Source: JADLDB01 sp040755835
GTDB taxonomy: Bacteria; Myxococcota; Myxococcia; Myxococcales; Myxococcaceae
Assembly: GCA_040755835.1 (NCBI GenBank)
Contig: JBFMAB010000025.1
Span: 1-64,000, forward strand
DNA: 64,000 nucleotides
Direction of reading: 5' to 3'
Shown: positions 8,188 to 17,360 of the stretch, in pieces
How the letters are laid out: the number at the start of each line of letters is the position of its first letter
How positions within the stretch are numbered: position 1 is the stretch's first letter
Program-made: the position numbers and the translations under genes
The notes under the pieces: generated by a model
Told to the model about the DNA's origin: nothing
Seen by the model: the letters and a program-made list of their open reading frames with translations, nothing else
Databases searched by the model: none

Positions 8188-9684
8188 ATGAATCGCTCGC
8201 TGCTCTTCCTCACGGTGCTGGTCATCGCCACGTGCGGGCTCATCTACGAGCTCATCGTGGGCACGCTGGCCAGCTACCTGCTGGGCGACAGCATCACGCA
8301 GTTCTCCACCGTCATCGGCGTGTACCTCTTCGCGCTGGGCATCGGCGCGTGGCTGTCGCGCTTCATCGAGAAGGGCGTGCCGCAGCGCTTCGTGGAGATT
8401 GAGCTCGCCGTCGCGCTGGCCGGCGGCATCTCCGCGCCGTTCCTCTTCGCCACCTTCGCCTCGGGCGCGGCCTTCCGCGTGACGCTGTATGGGCTGGTGC
8501 TGATCATCGGCACCCTGGTGGGCCTCGAGATTCCGCTGCTGCTGCGCATCATGAAGGACCAGCTGCAGTTCAAGGACCTCGTGTCCCGTGTGCTGACCTT
8601 CGACTACCTGGGCAGCCTCTTCGCGTCGCTCCTCTTTCCCATCGTGCTGGTGCCGCGGCTGGGGCTCATCCGCACGTCGCTGGTGTTCGGCCTGTTGAAC
8701 GCGCTCGTCGGCCTGTGGAGCACCTGGCTCCTGGCGCCGGTGCTGGGCGCCGCGACGCGGCTGCGCATCAAGGCGGTGCTGGTGTCGGCGCTGCTGGTGG
8801 TGGGCATCGCGCTGGGCGACTCGATGACCAGCCTCTTCGAGGAGCAGCTCTACAACGACGAGGTGGTGCACGCGCAGCAGACGCCGTACCAGCGCATCGT
8901 GGTGACGCGCTCGAGGCGCGGCTTCTCGCTGTTTTTGAATGGCAACCTGCAGTTCTCCAGCGTCGATGAGTACCGCTACCACGAGGCGCTGGTGCACCCG
9001 GCCTTCCAGGCGGCGGCCCGGCGCCAGCGCGTGCTCATCCTCGGCGGCGGCGACGGGCTGGCGGCCCGCGAGGTGTTCCGCTGGCCCGAGGTGGAGTCGG
9101 TGACACTGGTGGACCTCGACCCGGCGATGACGCGCCTCGCGGTGTCGTCCAGCGAGCTGGTGGAGTTGAACCACCACGCGCTCGAGGACCCGCGCCTGCA
9201 CGTCGTCAACGACGACGCGATGCAGTGGCTCGCGCACACGGACGAGCGTTTCGACGTGGTGGTCGTCGACTTCCCGGACCCGAACAACTTCTCGCTGGGG
9301 AAGCTGTACACGACGCGCTTCTACGCGCTGCTCAAGGCGCACCTCGCGGACGGCGCGGTGGCGGTGGTGCAGTCCACCTCGCCCCTGTTCGCGCGGCAGA
9401 GCTTCTGGTGCATCGACGCCACGCTGCGCGCGGCGGGCTTCACCACGCGGCCGTACCACGTGTGGGTGCCGTCCTTCGGCGAGTGGGGCTACGTGCTGGC
9501 CGGCCTGGGGCCGCTCGAGGCGACGGCGCCGCTGCCCGAAGGCCTCTCGTTCCTCAGCGACGACACGCTGCCCACGCTCTTTCATTTCCCGAAGGACATG
9601 GACGCGGTGCCCGCCGAGGTGAACCGGCTCAACAACCAGGTGCTGGTCCACTACTACGAGGAGGAGTGGCGGCGCTGGAACTGA
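8188..9684 (+). CDS. Membrane-anchored spermidine synthase-like protein (polyamine aminopropyltransferase fold)
   Basis: 498 residues, start MNRSLLFLTVLVIATCG. Residues 1-210 hold about seven membrane helices (GLIYELIVGTLASYLLG is typical of the integral membrane SpeE group). The C-terminal half is a class I SAM-type methyltransferase fold with VLILGGGDGLAAREVFRW, VTLVDLDPAMTRLA, VVVDFPDPNNFSLGKLY and the gatekeeper-like EYRYHEALVHPA. Soluble SpeE transfers aminopropyl from decarboxylated SAM to putrescine; the fused membrane forms are poorly characterised and may act on other amines at the membrane. The start is about 255 bp from the divergent lipoprotein gene. Confidence 0.85.
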   Translation: MNRSLLFLTVLVIATCGLIYELIVGTLASYLLGDSITQFSTVIGVYLFALGIGAWLSRFIEKGVPQRFVEIELAVALAGGISAPFLFATFASGAAFRVTLYGLVLIIGTLVGLEIPLLLRIMKDQLQFKDLVSRVLTFDYLGSLFASLLFPIVLVPRLGLIRTSLVFGLLNALVGLWSTWLLAPVLGAATRLRIKAVLVSALLVVGIALGDSMTSLFEEQLYNDEVVHAQQTPYQRIVVTRSRRGFSLFLNGNLQFSSVDEYRYHEALVHPAFQAAARRQRVLILGGGDGLAAREVFRWPEVESVTLVDLDPAMTRLAVSSSELVELNHHALEDPRLHVVNDDAMQWLAHTDERFDVVVVDFPDPNNFSLGKLYTTRFYALLKAHLADGAVAVVQSTSPLFARQSFWCIDATLRAAGFTTRPYHVWVPSFGEWGYVLAGLGPLEATAPLPEGLSFLSDDTLPTLFHFPKDMDAVPAEVNRLNNQVLVHYYEEEWRRWN

Positions 9685-9685
9685 C

Positions 9686-9726
9686 GCGTCGTCTCGGCGG
9701 GTCTCACCCCGCAGGCCAGACGACGC
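9686..9726. terminator. Inverted repeat between convergent genes
   Basis: Perfect 9-bp arms GCGTCGTCT (9686-9694) and AGACGACGC (9718-9726) separated by 23 bp, sitting just behind the spermidine-synthase-like stop and before the stop of the convergent membrane-protein gene. There is no U-tract, so it may be a bidirectional transcript end or only an RNA 3' stabiliser. Confidence 0.4.
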
Positions 9727-9764
9727 CGCAGCGCCGCCGCTCGCGACGCGTGTCGAGCGGCGCG

Positions 9765-11249
9765 TCACTCGATGCGGTACAGCACCGCGCTCGCGTCCCG
9801 GTACACCTCGCGGAATGGCGCGCGCGTCAGCTCGGGATAACGGGACGCGCGCGTGGCGCGGAAGACGAGCGTGCGGCTGGAAAACACCTTTGCCAGCAGC
9901 GCGCCGTCGAGCGGCAGCTGCCTCGTGCGCACGCGCTCCAGCAGCGTCGCGCGGCCTTCGTCGGCGCGCACGGTGAAGGTCGGGTCGAGGCCCCACAGGT
10001 AGTGCTGCCGCGGCGCCGAGTAGAAGAGGTCGGGGAAGTCGTCCCAATAGAGGTTGATGACCGTCTCGCCGGGCGCGAGGTGCTCGGCCATCCACTTCCC
10101 CGCGCCGTCGAAGAAACGCGCCGGCGCCGCCTTCGCCTGGTAGTACCAGTAGAACGTCATCGCCCGCACGTGGAAGCCCACCAGCACCAGCAGCGCCGCC
10201 GCGGTGACGCCGACGCGCAGCCGGCCGCTCGCCGCCCAGCGCGCCTTCCAGGTCTCCACCTGCGAGAGGTCCCGCGCCACCAGCCCGCACGCGAGCGCGA
10301 GCAGCAGCACCTGGTACTCGACGTAGCGCGCGGAGAGCGCCGTCATCGCGCTCCACGCCAGCGTCGCCAGGACCACGCCGCGCGCGTCGGCGGACACGCG
10401 CTTCCATTGCCACGCCACCACCAGCACCAGCGCGGGCACCAGCAGCACCACCAGCGGGTAGATGTTGAAGAAGACGGCTGGTGGGTACGGGTAGATTTCG
10501 TTGCCCAGCTCGAAGCCCGACGCCTGCTTCCCGGCGAGCCCCATGCGGACAATCTGGGCGATGGTGAGGAACGTCTCCAGCGTCAGCGGCGAGTACGGGT
10601 GCAGCGCGAGGCCGAGGCACGCCCCGCCGAAGGCCGCCAGCACCGTGCGCCAGTCGAGGCCCGCCCGCGACAGGGCGCGCCCCACGGCGATGGGCGCCGC
10701 CGTCAGCGCCAGCACGAAGGGCAGCGTGTAGCTCCACGCGTAGACGAAGCCGAGGACGCCCGTCGCGCGCCAGCGCCGCTGCAGCACGAGGTGCACGCCG
10801 GCGAGCAGCAGCAGCATGCTCAGGACGTGCGAGCGGATCATCCCCAGCCGGGCGATGAAGAGGCCGCCCGACGCCAGCGGCAGCGCGGCGAACAGCGCGG
10901 GCCACGGCACGCCGTGCGCGCGCAGGAGGAAGAACAGCCCCAGCAGCACCGCCGCCGACAGCAGCGTCGCGAAGACGCGCGCCCCGCCGATGGGCTCGTC
11001 GCCCACCAGCGCGAAGGGCATCATCGCCGCGTGGTACAGCACCTCCTTGTCGCAGTAGCCGTGCTTCCACGTGCTGACCTGCGTCCAGGGGAACTCCCGT
11101 GAGAAGCCGCGCTCGGGCACCAGCCGCGAGAGCCGCGCATGGTAGTAACCGTCGCGCTCGAAGAGGCCCGCCTGCAGCGCGTGGGTGGCGCCGAAGAGGA
11201 GCAGCACGTACGTCACGAGCGCGAGCGGCGCGGCGAGGCGCTTCGGCAT
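9765..11249 (-). CDS. Polytopic membrane protein, GT-C glycosyltransferase-like (PMT/STT3-like)
   Basis: 494 residues with roughly ten to eleven membrane helices and a C-terminal soluble domain of about 110 residues. The first loop, FERDGYYHARLSRLVPERG, resembles the acidic-residue-plus-YHxR loop of GT-C enzymes (STT3, PMT, ArnT) that use polyprenyl-phosphate sugars. A second loop with YCDKEVLYHAAM and the C-terminal ETVINLYWDDFPDLFY motif fit the same type. Predicted to transfer a sugar on the periplasmic face of the inner membrane; donor and acceptor unknown. ATG 11249 is chosen before PKRLAAPLALV; a start six codons upstream is possible. Confidence 0.65.
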   Translation of the reverse strand: MPKRLAAPLALVTYVLLLFGATHALQAGLFERDGYYHARLSRLVPERGFSREFPWTQVSTWKHGYCDKEVLYHAAMMPFALVGDEPIGGARVFATLLSAAVLLGLFFLLRAHGVPWPALFAALPLASGGLFIARLGMIRSHVLSMLLLLAGVHLVLQRRWRATGVLGFVYAWSYTLPFVLALTAAPIAVGRALSRAGLDWRTVLAAFGGACLGLALHPYSPLTLETFLTIAQIVRMGLAGKQASGFELGNEIYPYPPAVFFNIYPLVVLLVPALVLVVAWQWKRVSADARGVVLATLAWSAMTALSARYVEYQVLLLALACGLVARDLSQVETWKARWAASGRLRVGVTAAALLVLVGFHVRAMTFYWYYQAKAAPARFFDGAGKWMAEHLAPGETVINLYWDDFPDLFYSAPRQHYLWGLDPTFTVRADEGRATLLERVRTRQLPLDGALLAKVFSSRTLVFRATRASRYPELTRAPFREVYRDASAVLYRIE

Positions 11250-11716
11250 GGCGCGCGGGCGTAGCACGGCTCCTCACCGGCGGCGAAAGGCCCGACCCAC
11301 GCGCTCCGGACTTGCGTCCCCCCGATGAATGCCCCCACCGCTTCAGCGTGCTGCGCGCCTTCCTCGGTGAGGCGCGGCTGAGCGCCGCGGCGGGCTCGTC
11401 GTCATGCGCGCCGGCGAGGCCACGACGGCCGGCTCGTCGGCGCCAGTTCGGCCATCGCGGTGCGCGCGGGCACGCCCGTCAGCGCGGAGACGGGCCGGCG
11501 CTGACCGAGGCCGTACGCCGCTCCGTCGGCACCTCGATGTCGCACGTCGAGCGCCAGGCCGGGACGAGCTGCATCGGGTTGACGCTGAAACGGCCGTCCG
11601 GCGACACCGGGCGGCCGTGGCAGGTGCAGCAGCCGGGCGGCCTGCCCGTCATCGCCGCGTCACCTGGGCGGGAGTGCGCGTGGCTCGATGGAGCCAGCGA
11701 GCGCTGCCACCTCAAG
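11250..11716. other. Gap without a secure gene; probable decayed coding sequence
   Basis: No convincing complete gene, but codon-like composition is present. On the minus strand 11479-11715 reads open from a TTG for 78 residues, with a CCTCHG (CxxCH-like) motif and ending SVSAGPSPR; an internal ATG at 11652 would give 57 residues. On the plus strand part of the same stretch also reads open, and 11323-11400 has a coding-like phase (ECPHRFSVLRAFLGE). I cannot tell which strand was coding. The likeliest reading is a remnant of one or two genes. Confidence 0.35.
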
Positions 11717-12175
11717 CTACTTCCGGCCCGTCGACTTCCGCACCGCCTTGAGGATGCGCTCGGCGGTGCCCTTGCCGTCGTCGAGGTCGATGCGCGGGCG
11801 CGCCAGCTGGTAGCCGTCGGCGTCCACCAGCACGAGCGTCGGCGTCACCTCCACGCCGTACTTCTCCAGCGTAGGCACCTCAGTGTCGACGTCGACGGTC
11901 CTCACCGCGAGGTCCGGCTCGGCCTGCTTCACCGCGTCCAGCGCGCCGCCGGCATCGAAGCGCTTGCACGACTGGCACCACGACGCGTGGAAGTAGAGCA
12001 GCGTCAGCGTCTTCACGTCGCGGCCGTGGCGCTTCGCGCCGGGGGCCAGCACGCCGGCGTCGGGCGGCAGCGCGGGCGCGCTCTTCGTGGCGTCGACGTC
12101 CTGCGCCAGCGCCGGCGCGGCGGCGAGCGAGAGCCCGAGGAGGAGCGCGGAGGCGAGGCGGACGGCCAACATCAT
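11717..12175 (-). CDS. Periplasmic thioredoxin-fold protein
   Basis: 152 residues from ATG 12175 (a second ATG follows at 12172). Signal peptide MMLAVRLASALLLGLSLAAAPALA with a likely cleavage before QDVDATKS. The thioredoxin core shows LLYFHASWCQSCKRF (redox CxxC = CQSC), DVDTEVPTLEKYGVEVTPT with the expected cis-Pro after Thr, and LVLVDADG. Length matches single-domain exported thioredoxins such as DsbD-gamma-like or TlpA-like proteins. Likely a periplasmic disulfide reductant; partner unknown. It diverges from the FAD oxidoreductase across 146 bp. Confidence 0.85.
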   Translation of the reverse strand: MMLAVRLASALLLGLSLAAAPALAQDVDATKSAPALPPDAGVLAPGAKRHGRDVKTLTLLYFHASWCQSCKRFDAGGALDAVKQAEPDLAVRTVDVDTEVPTLEKYGVEVTPTLVLVDADGYQLARPRIDLDDGKGTAERILKAVRKSTGRK

Positions 12176-12321
12176 CGGGACACTGTAACGGCCCGGCGCG
12201 CCGCGCGCCCGCCCGTGGAGGCCTGCGCGCGCTCGCCCTCTTCCTCGCGGTGACGCCGGCGCGAGCGCGGGCCGCTCCACGTCACGCGCGGGCGCTCCCG
12301 GCCCGGTACACTGCGCCCGCG

Positions 12322-13965
12322 ATGCCGTCCCGCCGCGACCTTTTGGTGAGCTTCCTCGGCCTGGCCGCGGCCGACGCCTGCCGCCGCGCGCGCGTCGTGC
12401 CGAAGCCCATCCCCGGCGCGCTCGTCGACCGCGTGCACGCGGTGGGGCACCTGTTGCGCGGGCCGCCGCTCCCGCGCGCGAGCGAGGACACCGCGCGCCA
12501 CGAGGTGCTCATCGTCGGCGCCGGCGCGGCCGGCTTGTCCGCGGGCTGGCGGCTCCGCGGCGCCGGCGTCGACGACTTCCGCGTGCTGGAGGTGGACTCC
12601 GAGGCGGGCGGCACCGCGCGCTCGGGGCAGAACGAGGTGTCCGCCTTCCCGTGGGGCGCGCACTACCTGCCGGCGCCGCTGGACGCGCGTGGCCCGGTGC
12701 CGCGGCTCCTGAAGGAGCTGGGCGTCATGACAGGCGTCGACGAGGCGGGCGCGCCCACCTTCGACGAAGGCGTCCTCATCCACGAGCCGGAGGAGCGGCT
12801 CTTCTACCGGGGCCAGTGGTACGAAGGCCTCTACCTCCGCGCGGGCGCCAGCGACGACGACGTCGCGCAGCTGCGCCGCTTCGAGGCCACCATGAGCGCG
12901 CTCTCGGCCGCGCGCGACGCGAAGGGCCGCAAGGCCTTCGCGGTACCGCTCGAGTTGGGCAGCGACGACGCCGAGTGGACGCAGCTCGACAGGCTGTCGA
13001 TGGCCGAGTGGATGGCGCAGCAGGGCTTCACCAGCCCGCGCCTCACCTGGCTCGTCGACTACGCGTGCCGCGACGACTACGGCGCCTCCGCCGCGCACAC
13101 CAGCGCCTGGGCCGGCCTCTGGTACTTCTGCGCGCGGCAGGCCGGCAGCGAGAAGAACGAGGGCTTTTTGTCCTGGCCCGAGGGCAACGGCCGGCTGGTG
13201 CGGCACCTCGCCGAGGCGGTGGGCCGACAGCGCGTGAGGTCCGACGTGCTGGTGCACACCGTGGAGCCGGCCGACAGCGGCTGGTGGGTGCACGCGGTGG
13301 ACGCGGTGACGCGCGCCCCGTCGAGGTACCACGCCCGGCAGGTGGTGCTGGCGACGCCACGCTTCGTGGCGGCGAACCTCGTCGCGCCGTGGCGCACCGC
13401 ACGGCCCGCGTTCCTCGACGCCTTCCAGTACAGCCCGTGGGTGGTGGCGAACCTGACGCTCGCGCGGCGGCCGGGCAGCCGCGGCTTCCCGCAGGCGTGG
13501 GACAACGTCCTCTACGACAGTCGGAGCCTCGGCTACGTGGTGGCCACGCACCAGGCGCTGCGCGCCGACACCTCGGGCCCGACGGTGTGGACCTGGTACT
13601 ACCCGCTGGCCGGCGGCGACGTCACGGCGGAGCGGCGCCGGCTGCTCGACACGACGTACGACGACTGGCAGCGGCTGGTGATGGCGGACCTCGCGCCCGC
13701 GCACTACGGCCTGTCGGACGCGGCGCAGCGCCTCGAGGTGATGCGCTGGGGCCACGCGATGATTCGCCCAGTGCCGGGCTTCGTGTGGGGCCAGGCACGG
13801 CGCGCGGCCCAGGTGTCTCTCGACGGCTCGCTGCACTTCGCGCACTCGGACCTGGGCGGCCTCGCGCTCTTCGAGGAGGCCAACTGGCACGGCGTGCGCG
13901 CGGCCGAGGCGGCGCTTTCCGGGCTGGGCCGGACGGTGCCGTCCTGGCTCGACACGGCAGGGTGA
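12322..13965 (+). CDS. FAD-dependent oxidoreductase (flavin amine oxidase fold), Tat-exported
   Basis: 547 residues starting MPSRRDLLVSFLGLAAADAC: a twin-Arg signal (SRRDLL) with a short hydrophobic core, so export in folded form with FAD is expected; the Cys at 20 could make it a Tat lipoprotein. Residues 62-75 are the Rossmann dinucleotide motif VLIVGAGAAGLSAG, followed by VLEVDSEAGGTARSG. The late FAD motif is SDLGGLALFEEANWHGVRAAEAAL. The fold matches amine oxidases, phytoene desaturases and protoporphyrinogen oxidases; the substrate cannot be assigned. Single gene in this orientation before the CHRD lipoprotein. Confidence 0.8.
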   Translation: MPSRRDLLVSFLGLAAADACRRARVVPKPIPGALVDRVHAVGHLLRGPPLPRASEDTARHEVLIVGAGAAGLSAGWRLRGAGVDDFRVLEVDSEAGGTARSGQNEVSAFPWGAHYLPAPLDARGPVPRLLKELGVMTGVDEAGAPTFDEGVLIHEPEERLFYRGQWYEGLYLRAGASDDDVAQLRRFEATMSALSAARDAKGRKAFAVPLELGSDDAEWTQLDRLSMAEWMAQQGFTSPRLTWLVDYACRDDYGASAAHTSAWAGLWYFCARQAGSEKNEGFLSWPEGNGRLVRHLAEAVGRQRVRSDVLVHTVEPADSGWWVHAVDAVTRAPSRYHARQVVLATPRFVAANLVAPWRTARPAFLDAFQYSPWVVANLTLARRPGSRGFPQAWDNVLYDSRSLGYVVATHQALRADTSGPTVWTWYYPLAGGDVTAERRRLLDTTYDDWQRLVMADLAPAHYGLSDAAQRLEVMRWGHAMIRPVPGFVWGQARRAAQVSLDGSLHFAHSDLGGLALFEEANWHGVRAAEAALSGLGRTVPSWLDTAG

Positions 13966-14078
13966 AGGAGCCGCGGAGTTTTTCTCGACGGACACCAACC
14001 GCTGCGCCATGGTCCACCTTTGGCCCGGGCCGGGCCGCTCGAGGCTCGGGCTCCACGGGAGGCAACACCTTGCACCGA

Positions 14079-15131
14079 ATGAACTCGATTCACTCTTTCC
14101 AAGTCGCGGTCGCCGCAGTCTGCGGCGCGGCCGTCTTCCTGGTGACACCCGCCTGCGCCCCCGAGTGCGTCGACAAGTTCGACTGCGCCTCGAAGGCCAA
14201 GCCCGGTGAAGTGCTTACCTGCGTCAGTGGCCGGTGCGTCCCCGGCAGCCCCGGTGGGACGGGCGGCGGCACCGGCGGCGGCGGTGACACGGACGCGGGC
14301 ACCGGAGGCGGCACCGGAGGCGGCACCGGAGGCGGCACCGGCGGCGGCACCGGCGGCGGCGGTGACACGGACGCGGGCACCGGCGGCGGTGGCGGCAGCA
14401 CCCTCGCGGGCATGTACGTGGCCAAGCTGACCAATTCGCAGGAGGTGCCGCCCAACCAGGTAGGCTCGAGCGGCAGCGGCACCTTCACGCTGACCCAGCT
14501 CTCCGACGGCGGTTACAACGTGGCGTGGAACATCACGCACATGGACATCCCGCCCGGGCAACTGCAGAGCGGCCACCTCCACACGGCCATCGGCGGGCGC
14601 AGCGGCGGCGTGCTGGTGGACCTCGGCAACGCGCTGGCGAGCCCCATCACGGGTGACGCGGACATCACCCCGGTGCAGGCGCAAGACATCGCCGAGGGGC
14701 GCGTCTACGTCAACCTCCACACCTTGCGGCAGCCGGACGGTGAGATTCGCGGTCAGTTGCTCAGGCCGGGCGAGATGCTGGTGACGGGAGTCCTCGAGCC
14801 GGTGATGCGCCTCGACGGCGGCATGGTGACGAGCCCCAATTCGGGCTTCCAGGCCATCATCAAAAATCCGGACGGCGGTGAAGCATTCATACCGGGCGAA
14901 ACCACCATTCGCTACGAGGGCACGTGGGACGTGGCGGCCACCAAGGCGTCGGTGCGCTGGCAACTCATGGATGGCGGCGACGAGGAATTTTTCGGCTTGG
15001 CGCTGACCGACGGTGGCCTGGGGGCGAAGGGCACGGTCGTCCCGAACCCCAGCACGTCAGGCTTTGCGCCGTACGTCCTCGTCGAGGACGCGGACGGCCC
15101 GGCGCTGCGCGCGCCATGGAATGGGCATTGA
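14079..15131 (+). CDS. CHRD-domain lipoprotein
   Basis: 350 residues from ATG 14079. Signal with lipobox VTPAC, then a Cys-rich knob (CVDKFDCASK to CVSGRCVPG) and a Gly/Thr linker of GGGT units with two GGDTDAGT segments (14257-14400). The CHRD domain follows: YVAKLTNSQEVPPNQVGSSG, SGHLHTAIGG and VYVNLHTLRQPDGEIRGQL. A C-terminal domain of about 110 residues is unassigned. CHRD domains occur in chordin and in many exported bacterial proteins; the ligand is unknown. A GGGAGG at 14057-14062 is 7 nt before an in-frame TTG at 14070 but 16 nt before the ATG, so TTG 14070 may be the true start. Confidence 0.8.
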   Translation: MNSIHSFQVAVAAVCGAAVFLVTPACAPECVDKFDCASKAKPGEVLTCVSGRCVPGSPGGTGGGTGGGGDTDAGTGGGTGGGTGGGTGGGTGGGGDTDAGTGGGGGSTLAGMYVAKLTNSQEVPPNQVGSSGSGTFTLTQLSDGGYNVAWNITHMDIPPGQLQSGHLHTAIGGRSGGVLVDLGNALASPITGDADITPVQAQDIAEGRVYVNLHTLRQPDGEIRGQLLRPGEMLVTGVLEPVMRLDGGMVTSPNSGFQAIIKNPDGGEAFIPGETTIRYEGTWDVAATKASVRWQLMDGGDEEFFGLALTDGGLGAKGTVVPNPSTSGFAPYVLVEDADGPALRAPWNGH

Positions 15132-15163
15132 CGCCCCGGTTCCGACCGTCCGGTGGCGTGACG

Positions 15164-15196
15164 AAGGCCCCGCGTCCGGTGTGGAGGCGGGGCCTT
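15164..15196. terminator. Bidirectional stem-loop terminator
   Basis: Perfect 10-bp arms AAGGCCCCGC (15164-15173) and GCGGGGCCTT (15187-15196) with a 13-nt loop, in the 74-bp gap between the convergent CHRD lipoprotein and NUDIX genes. The tail on the plus strand is pyrimidine-rich (CAACTCTTCTCATT). Placement and stem strength support termination for both genes. Confidence 0.65.
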
Positions 15197-15205
15197 CAAC
15201 TCTTC

Positions 15206-15670
15206 TCATTCCCAGTGGCGCTCGCCGGCGCGCGCGCGCTGGAGGATGTCCGTCATCCCGTGCGAGAGCTGTTGCGGCAACGAGGCCTCGTCGAAGAGCT
15301 TCACCTCGAGGATTTCCAGCGCGTTCGCCTGCGGGCGGCTGGGCAGACTCACGCGCGCCGCGACGACGACGGTGACGGCGTGGAAGCGCGGGTCTCTCCA
15401 GGGCGCCGAGTAGACGCCGAGCAGCTCGCCGGCCTCCAGCAGGTCCACCCCCGCCTCCTCGCGCAGCTCCCGCTCGAGGCTCTGCCGCAGCGTCTCGCCC
15501 CACTCCAGCGTGCCGCCGGGCAGGCCCCAGCCACCGGTGTCGCCGCGGCGGATGAGCACGAGGCGGCCGTCGGGCACGCGCGCCAGCGCCACGAGGCCCA
15601 CCACCGGGCGGCGCAAGAGGTGCCGCGCCGTCTCCTTCACCAGGCCCCACACCCCACGAGGAATCCGCAT
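15206..15670 (-). CDS. NUDIX hydrolase
   Basis: 154 residues from ATG 15670. The complete Nudix box is present: G-GTLEWG-E-TLRQSLE-RELREEAGV fits GX5EX7REUXEEXGU, with the metal-binding Glu cluster intact. Such enzymes cleave X-linked nucleoside diphosphates; the substrate is not readable. The N-terminal 30 residues (RIPRGVWGLVKETARHLLRRP) are a basic helix before the first strand VVGLVALARVPDG. Cytoplasmic. Convergent with the CHRD gene, with 34 bp to the outer-membrane protein gene upstream-facing stop. Confidence 0.9.
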   Translation of the reverse strand: MRIPRGVWGLVKETARHLLRRPVVGLVALARVPDGRLVLIRRGDTGGWGLPGGTLEWGETLRQSLERELREEAGVDLLEAGELLGVYSAPWRDPRFHAVTVVVAARVSLPSRPQANALEILEVKLFDEASLPQQLSHGMTDILQRARAGERHWE

Positions 15671-15704
15671 CGGTGGGGCTGATAGCACGGGCGCCCCTGA
15701 CGCC

Positions 15705-17318
15705 TCAGTACACCTTGATGAGCGACGCGAAGATGCCGGTGTTGAAGCGCCCGGTGGACAAGAGGCCGAAGGACACGTTCATGTCCAACTGGAACATGCC
15801 CACGACGAGCGCGTGAAAGCCCGGGCCGAAGGCCACGCCGAAGCGCGGCGCCTCGGTGCCCAGCGTGCGGTCGATTTCGCCATAGCCCACGGTATCGACG
15901 AAGAAGCCCAGCTTGTAGAGGTCGCGCGTCAGCGAGAAGCGGAACTCGGCCCGCCCGCCGATGCCCTGCCGCAGGAAGACGTCGCCGAAGTTGCCGCGCA
16001 GGTACTCGCCGAGCGGCACCTCGAAGGGGAACAACACGTCGCCGCGCACCACGTCGCCGCGCGCCTTGAGCCAGAGGTCGTGCCACCCGAAGGCGAACAC
16101 CTTCTGGTACAGCAGGTGCACTTCCCACATGTTCGGCTGGTCGAGGCGCTGCAGGTTGCCCCACAGCTTCGCGTCGAGGTCGAGCGCATGGCGGCGGTCC
16201 CACCGGCCGTCGGCCAGCGTGCCGAAAAAGAGACCGGCGCCGAGCTGCGTGAAGCCGCGCCAGCGCTGCTCGGGCTGGTATGCGGGCGCCGGCTCGCCGG
16301 TCGGCGCGGCGTACCCGGTGAGGCCGAAGTGCTGGAAGCCCATGCCGATGTAGAGGCGCCACAGCTCGCTCGGCTGCACCTGGATGTTGAGCGACAGCCG
16401 GACGTCGTCCGAGTAGTAGTTCTCGAGCCGCAGCTCGTCCTTGCGCTGGCGCGCCAGGCCTTCGCCCGTCAGCCACACGAAGCTGCGCACGTACTTCGCG
16501 AAAGCCGGCGTGTAGTACTGCCCTTCGGCGAAGACGCGCGACGGGAACAGGTAGAGGTCGTTGTTGAGGATGTCCTGACGCACGCCGACGCCCGCCATCA
16601 CCGCCGTCCGCCAGCGGTCGTCCGCGAAGAAGAGCCCCTTGCCCTGGTAGTTGAGGCCCAGCTCGAGGCCGTCGAAGTACGAGACGCGGATGTCGAGGCC
16701 CAGCCCGGTGCTCCAGTCCTTCGTCGCGAAGGAGAGGTGCAGCTCGTACTGCCGCTGCGGTTTCACCAGGGTGATGCCCTGGATGGGTCCGATGCCCAGG
16801 CTCTCCACCTGCGGCCCGACGTGCTTCACGTGCTCGGTGGGCACCAGCTCCCACGCCGGCGGCTCGATGCCGAGGTTCGCCGAGAGCTCCTTCCTCTGCC
16901 GCTCCACCTCGGCGCGGTTGAAGACGTCGCGCGGCAGCAGGAAGGCCAGCTTGAAGCGGATCATCTGGAACGTCAGGCGGCCCTTGAAGACGACCTTCTC
17001 CAGCTCGCCTTCCGACACGTTGACGATGAGGCGGTGCCCTTCGATGGAGCCGCCGACGTGCGCGAGCTCGTACCCGGCGCGGCGCAGGAAGTCCTCGGTC
17101 TGGCCGACGACGGCGCGCAGCGTCTCCGCGGTGGGCGCGGCATCGGCGGGCACGGAGATGACGGCCCGGTACACCTCCTCGGGCAGCACGAGGTTGCCGC
17201 GGAACTCGATGACGAGCGGCTGGTGCGCCTCCACGCCGGCGTCCGGCGCGACGGCTGCGTCTGCTCCAGCGTCGGGCGCCGCGAGGAGCAGCAGGCTGGC
17301 GAGCATCGACGGCGTCAC
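15705..17318 (-). CDS. Outer-membrane protein with POTRA-like domain and beta-barrel (Omp85/BamA-like)
   Basis: 537 residues. GTG 17318 gives MTPSMLASLLLLAAPDAGADA; ATG 17306 is an alternative. A short signal and Asp/Ala-rich linker lead into a POTRA-like segment (VIEFRGNLVLPEEVYRAVISVP ... TEDFLRRAGYELAHVGGSIEG ... VNVSEGELEKVVFKG). From about residue 165 amphipathic strands with aromatic girdles predominate (YELHLSFATKDWSTGLGLDI, GYGEIDRTLGTEAPRFG), ending FASLIKVY with a terminal aromatic, as expected for barrel insertion. Only one clear POTRA, fewer than BamA (5) or TamA (3), so it is more likely a TPS/Omp85-like transporter or paralogue of unknown substrate. Confidence 0.75.
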   Translation of the reverse strand: MTPSMLASLLLLAAPDAGADAAVAPDAGVEAHQPLVIEFRGNLVLPEEVYRAVISVPADAAPTAETLRAVVGQTEDFLRRAGYELAHVGGSIEGHRLIVNVSEGELEKVVFKGRLTFQMIRFKLAFLLPRDVFNRAEVERQRKELSANLGIEPPAWELVPTEHVKHVGPQVESLGIGPIQGITLVKPQRQYELHLSFATKDWSTGLGLDIRVSYFDGLELGLNYQGKGLFFADDRWRTAVMAGVGVRQDILNNDLYLFPSRVFAEGQYYTPAFAKYVRSFVWLTGEGLARQRKDELRLENYYSDDVRLSLNIQVQPSELWRLYIGMGFQHFGLTGYAAPTGEPAPAYQPEQRWRGFTQLGAGLFFGTLADGRWDRRHALDLDAKLWGNLQRLDQPNMWEVHLLYQKVFAFGWHDLWLKARGDVVRGDVLFPFEVPLGEYLRGNFGDVFLRQGIGGRAEFRFSLTRDLYKLGFFVDTVGYGEIDRTLGTEAPRFGVAFGPGFHALVVGMFQLDMNVSFGLLSTGRFNTGIFASLIKVY

Positions 17319-17360
17319 GGTCGGCGGCGAACGCGAGACGACGAAGCGCGACGCGCCACG

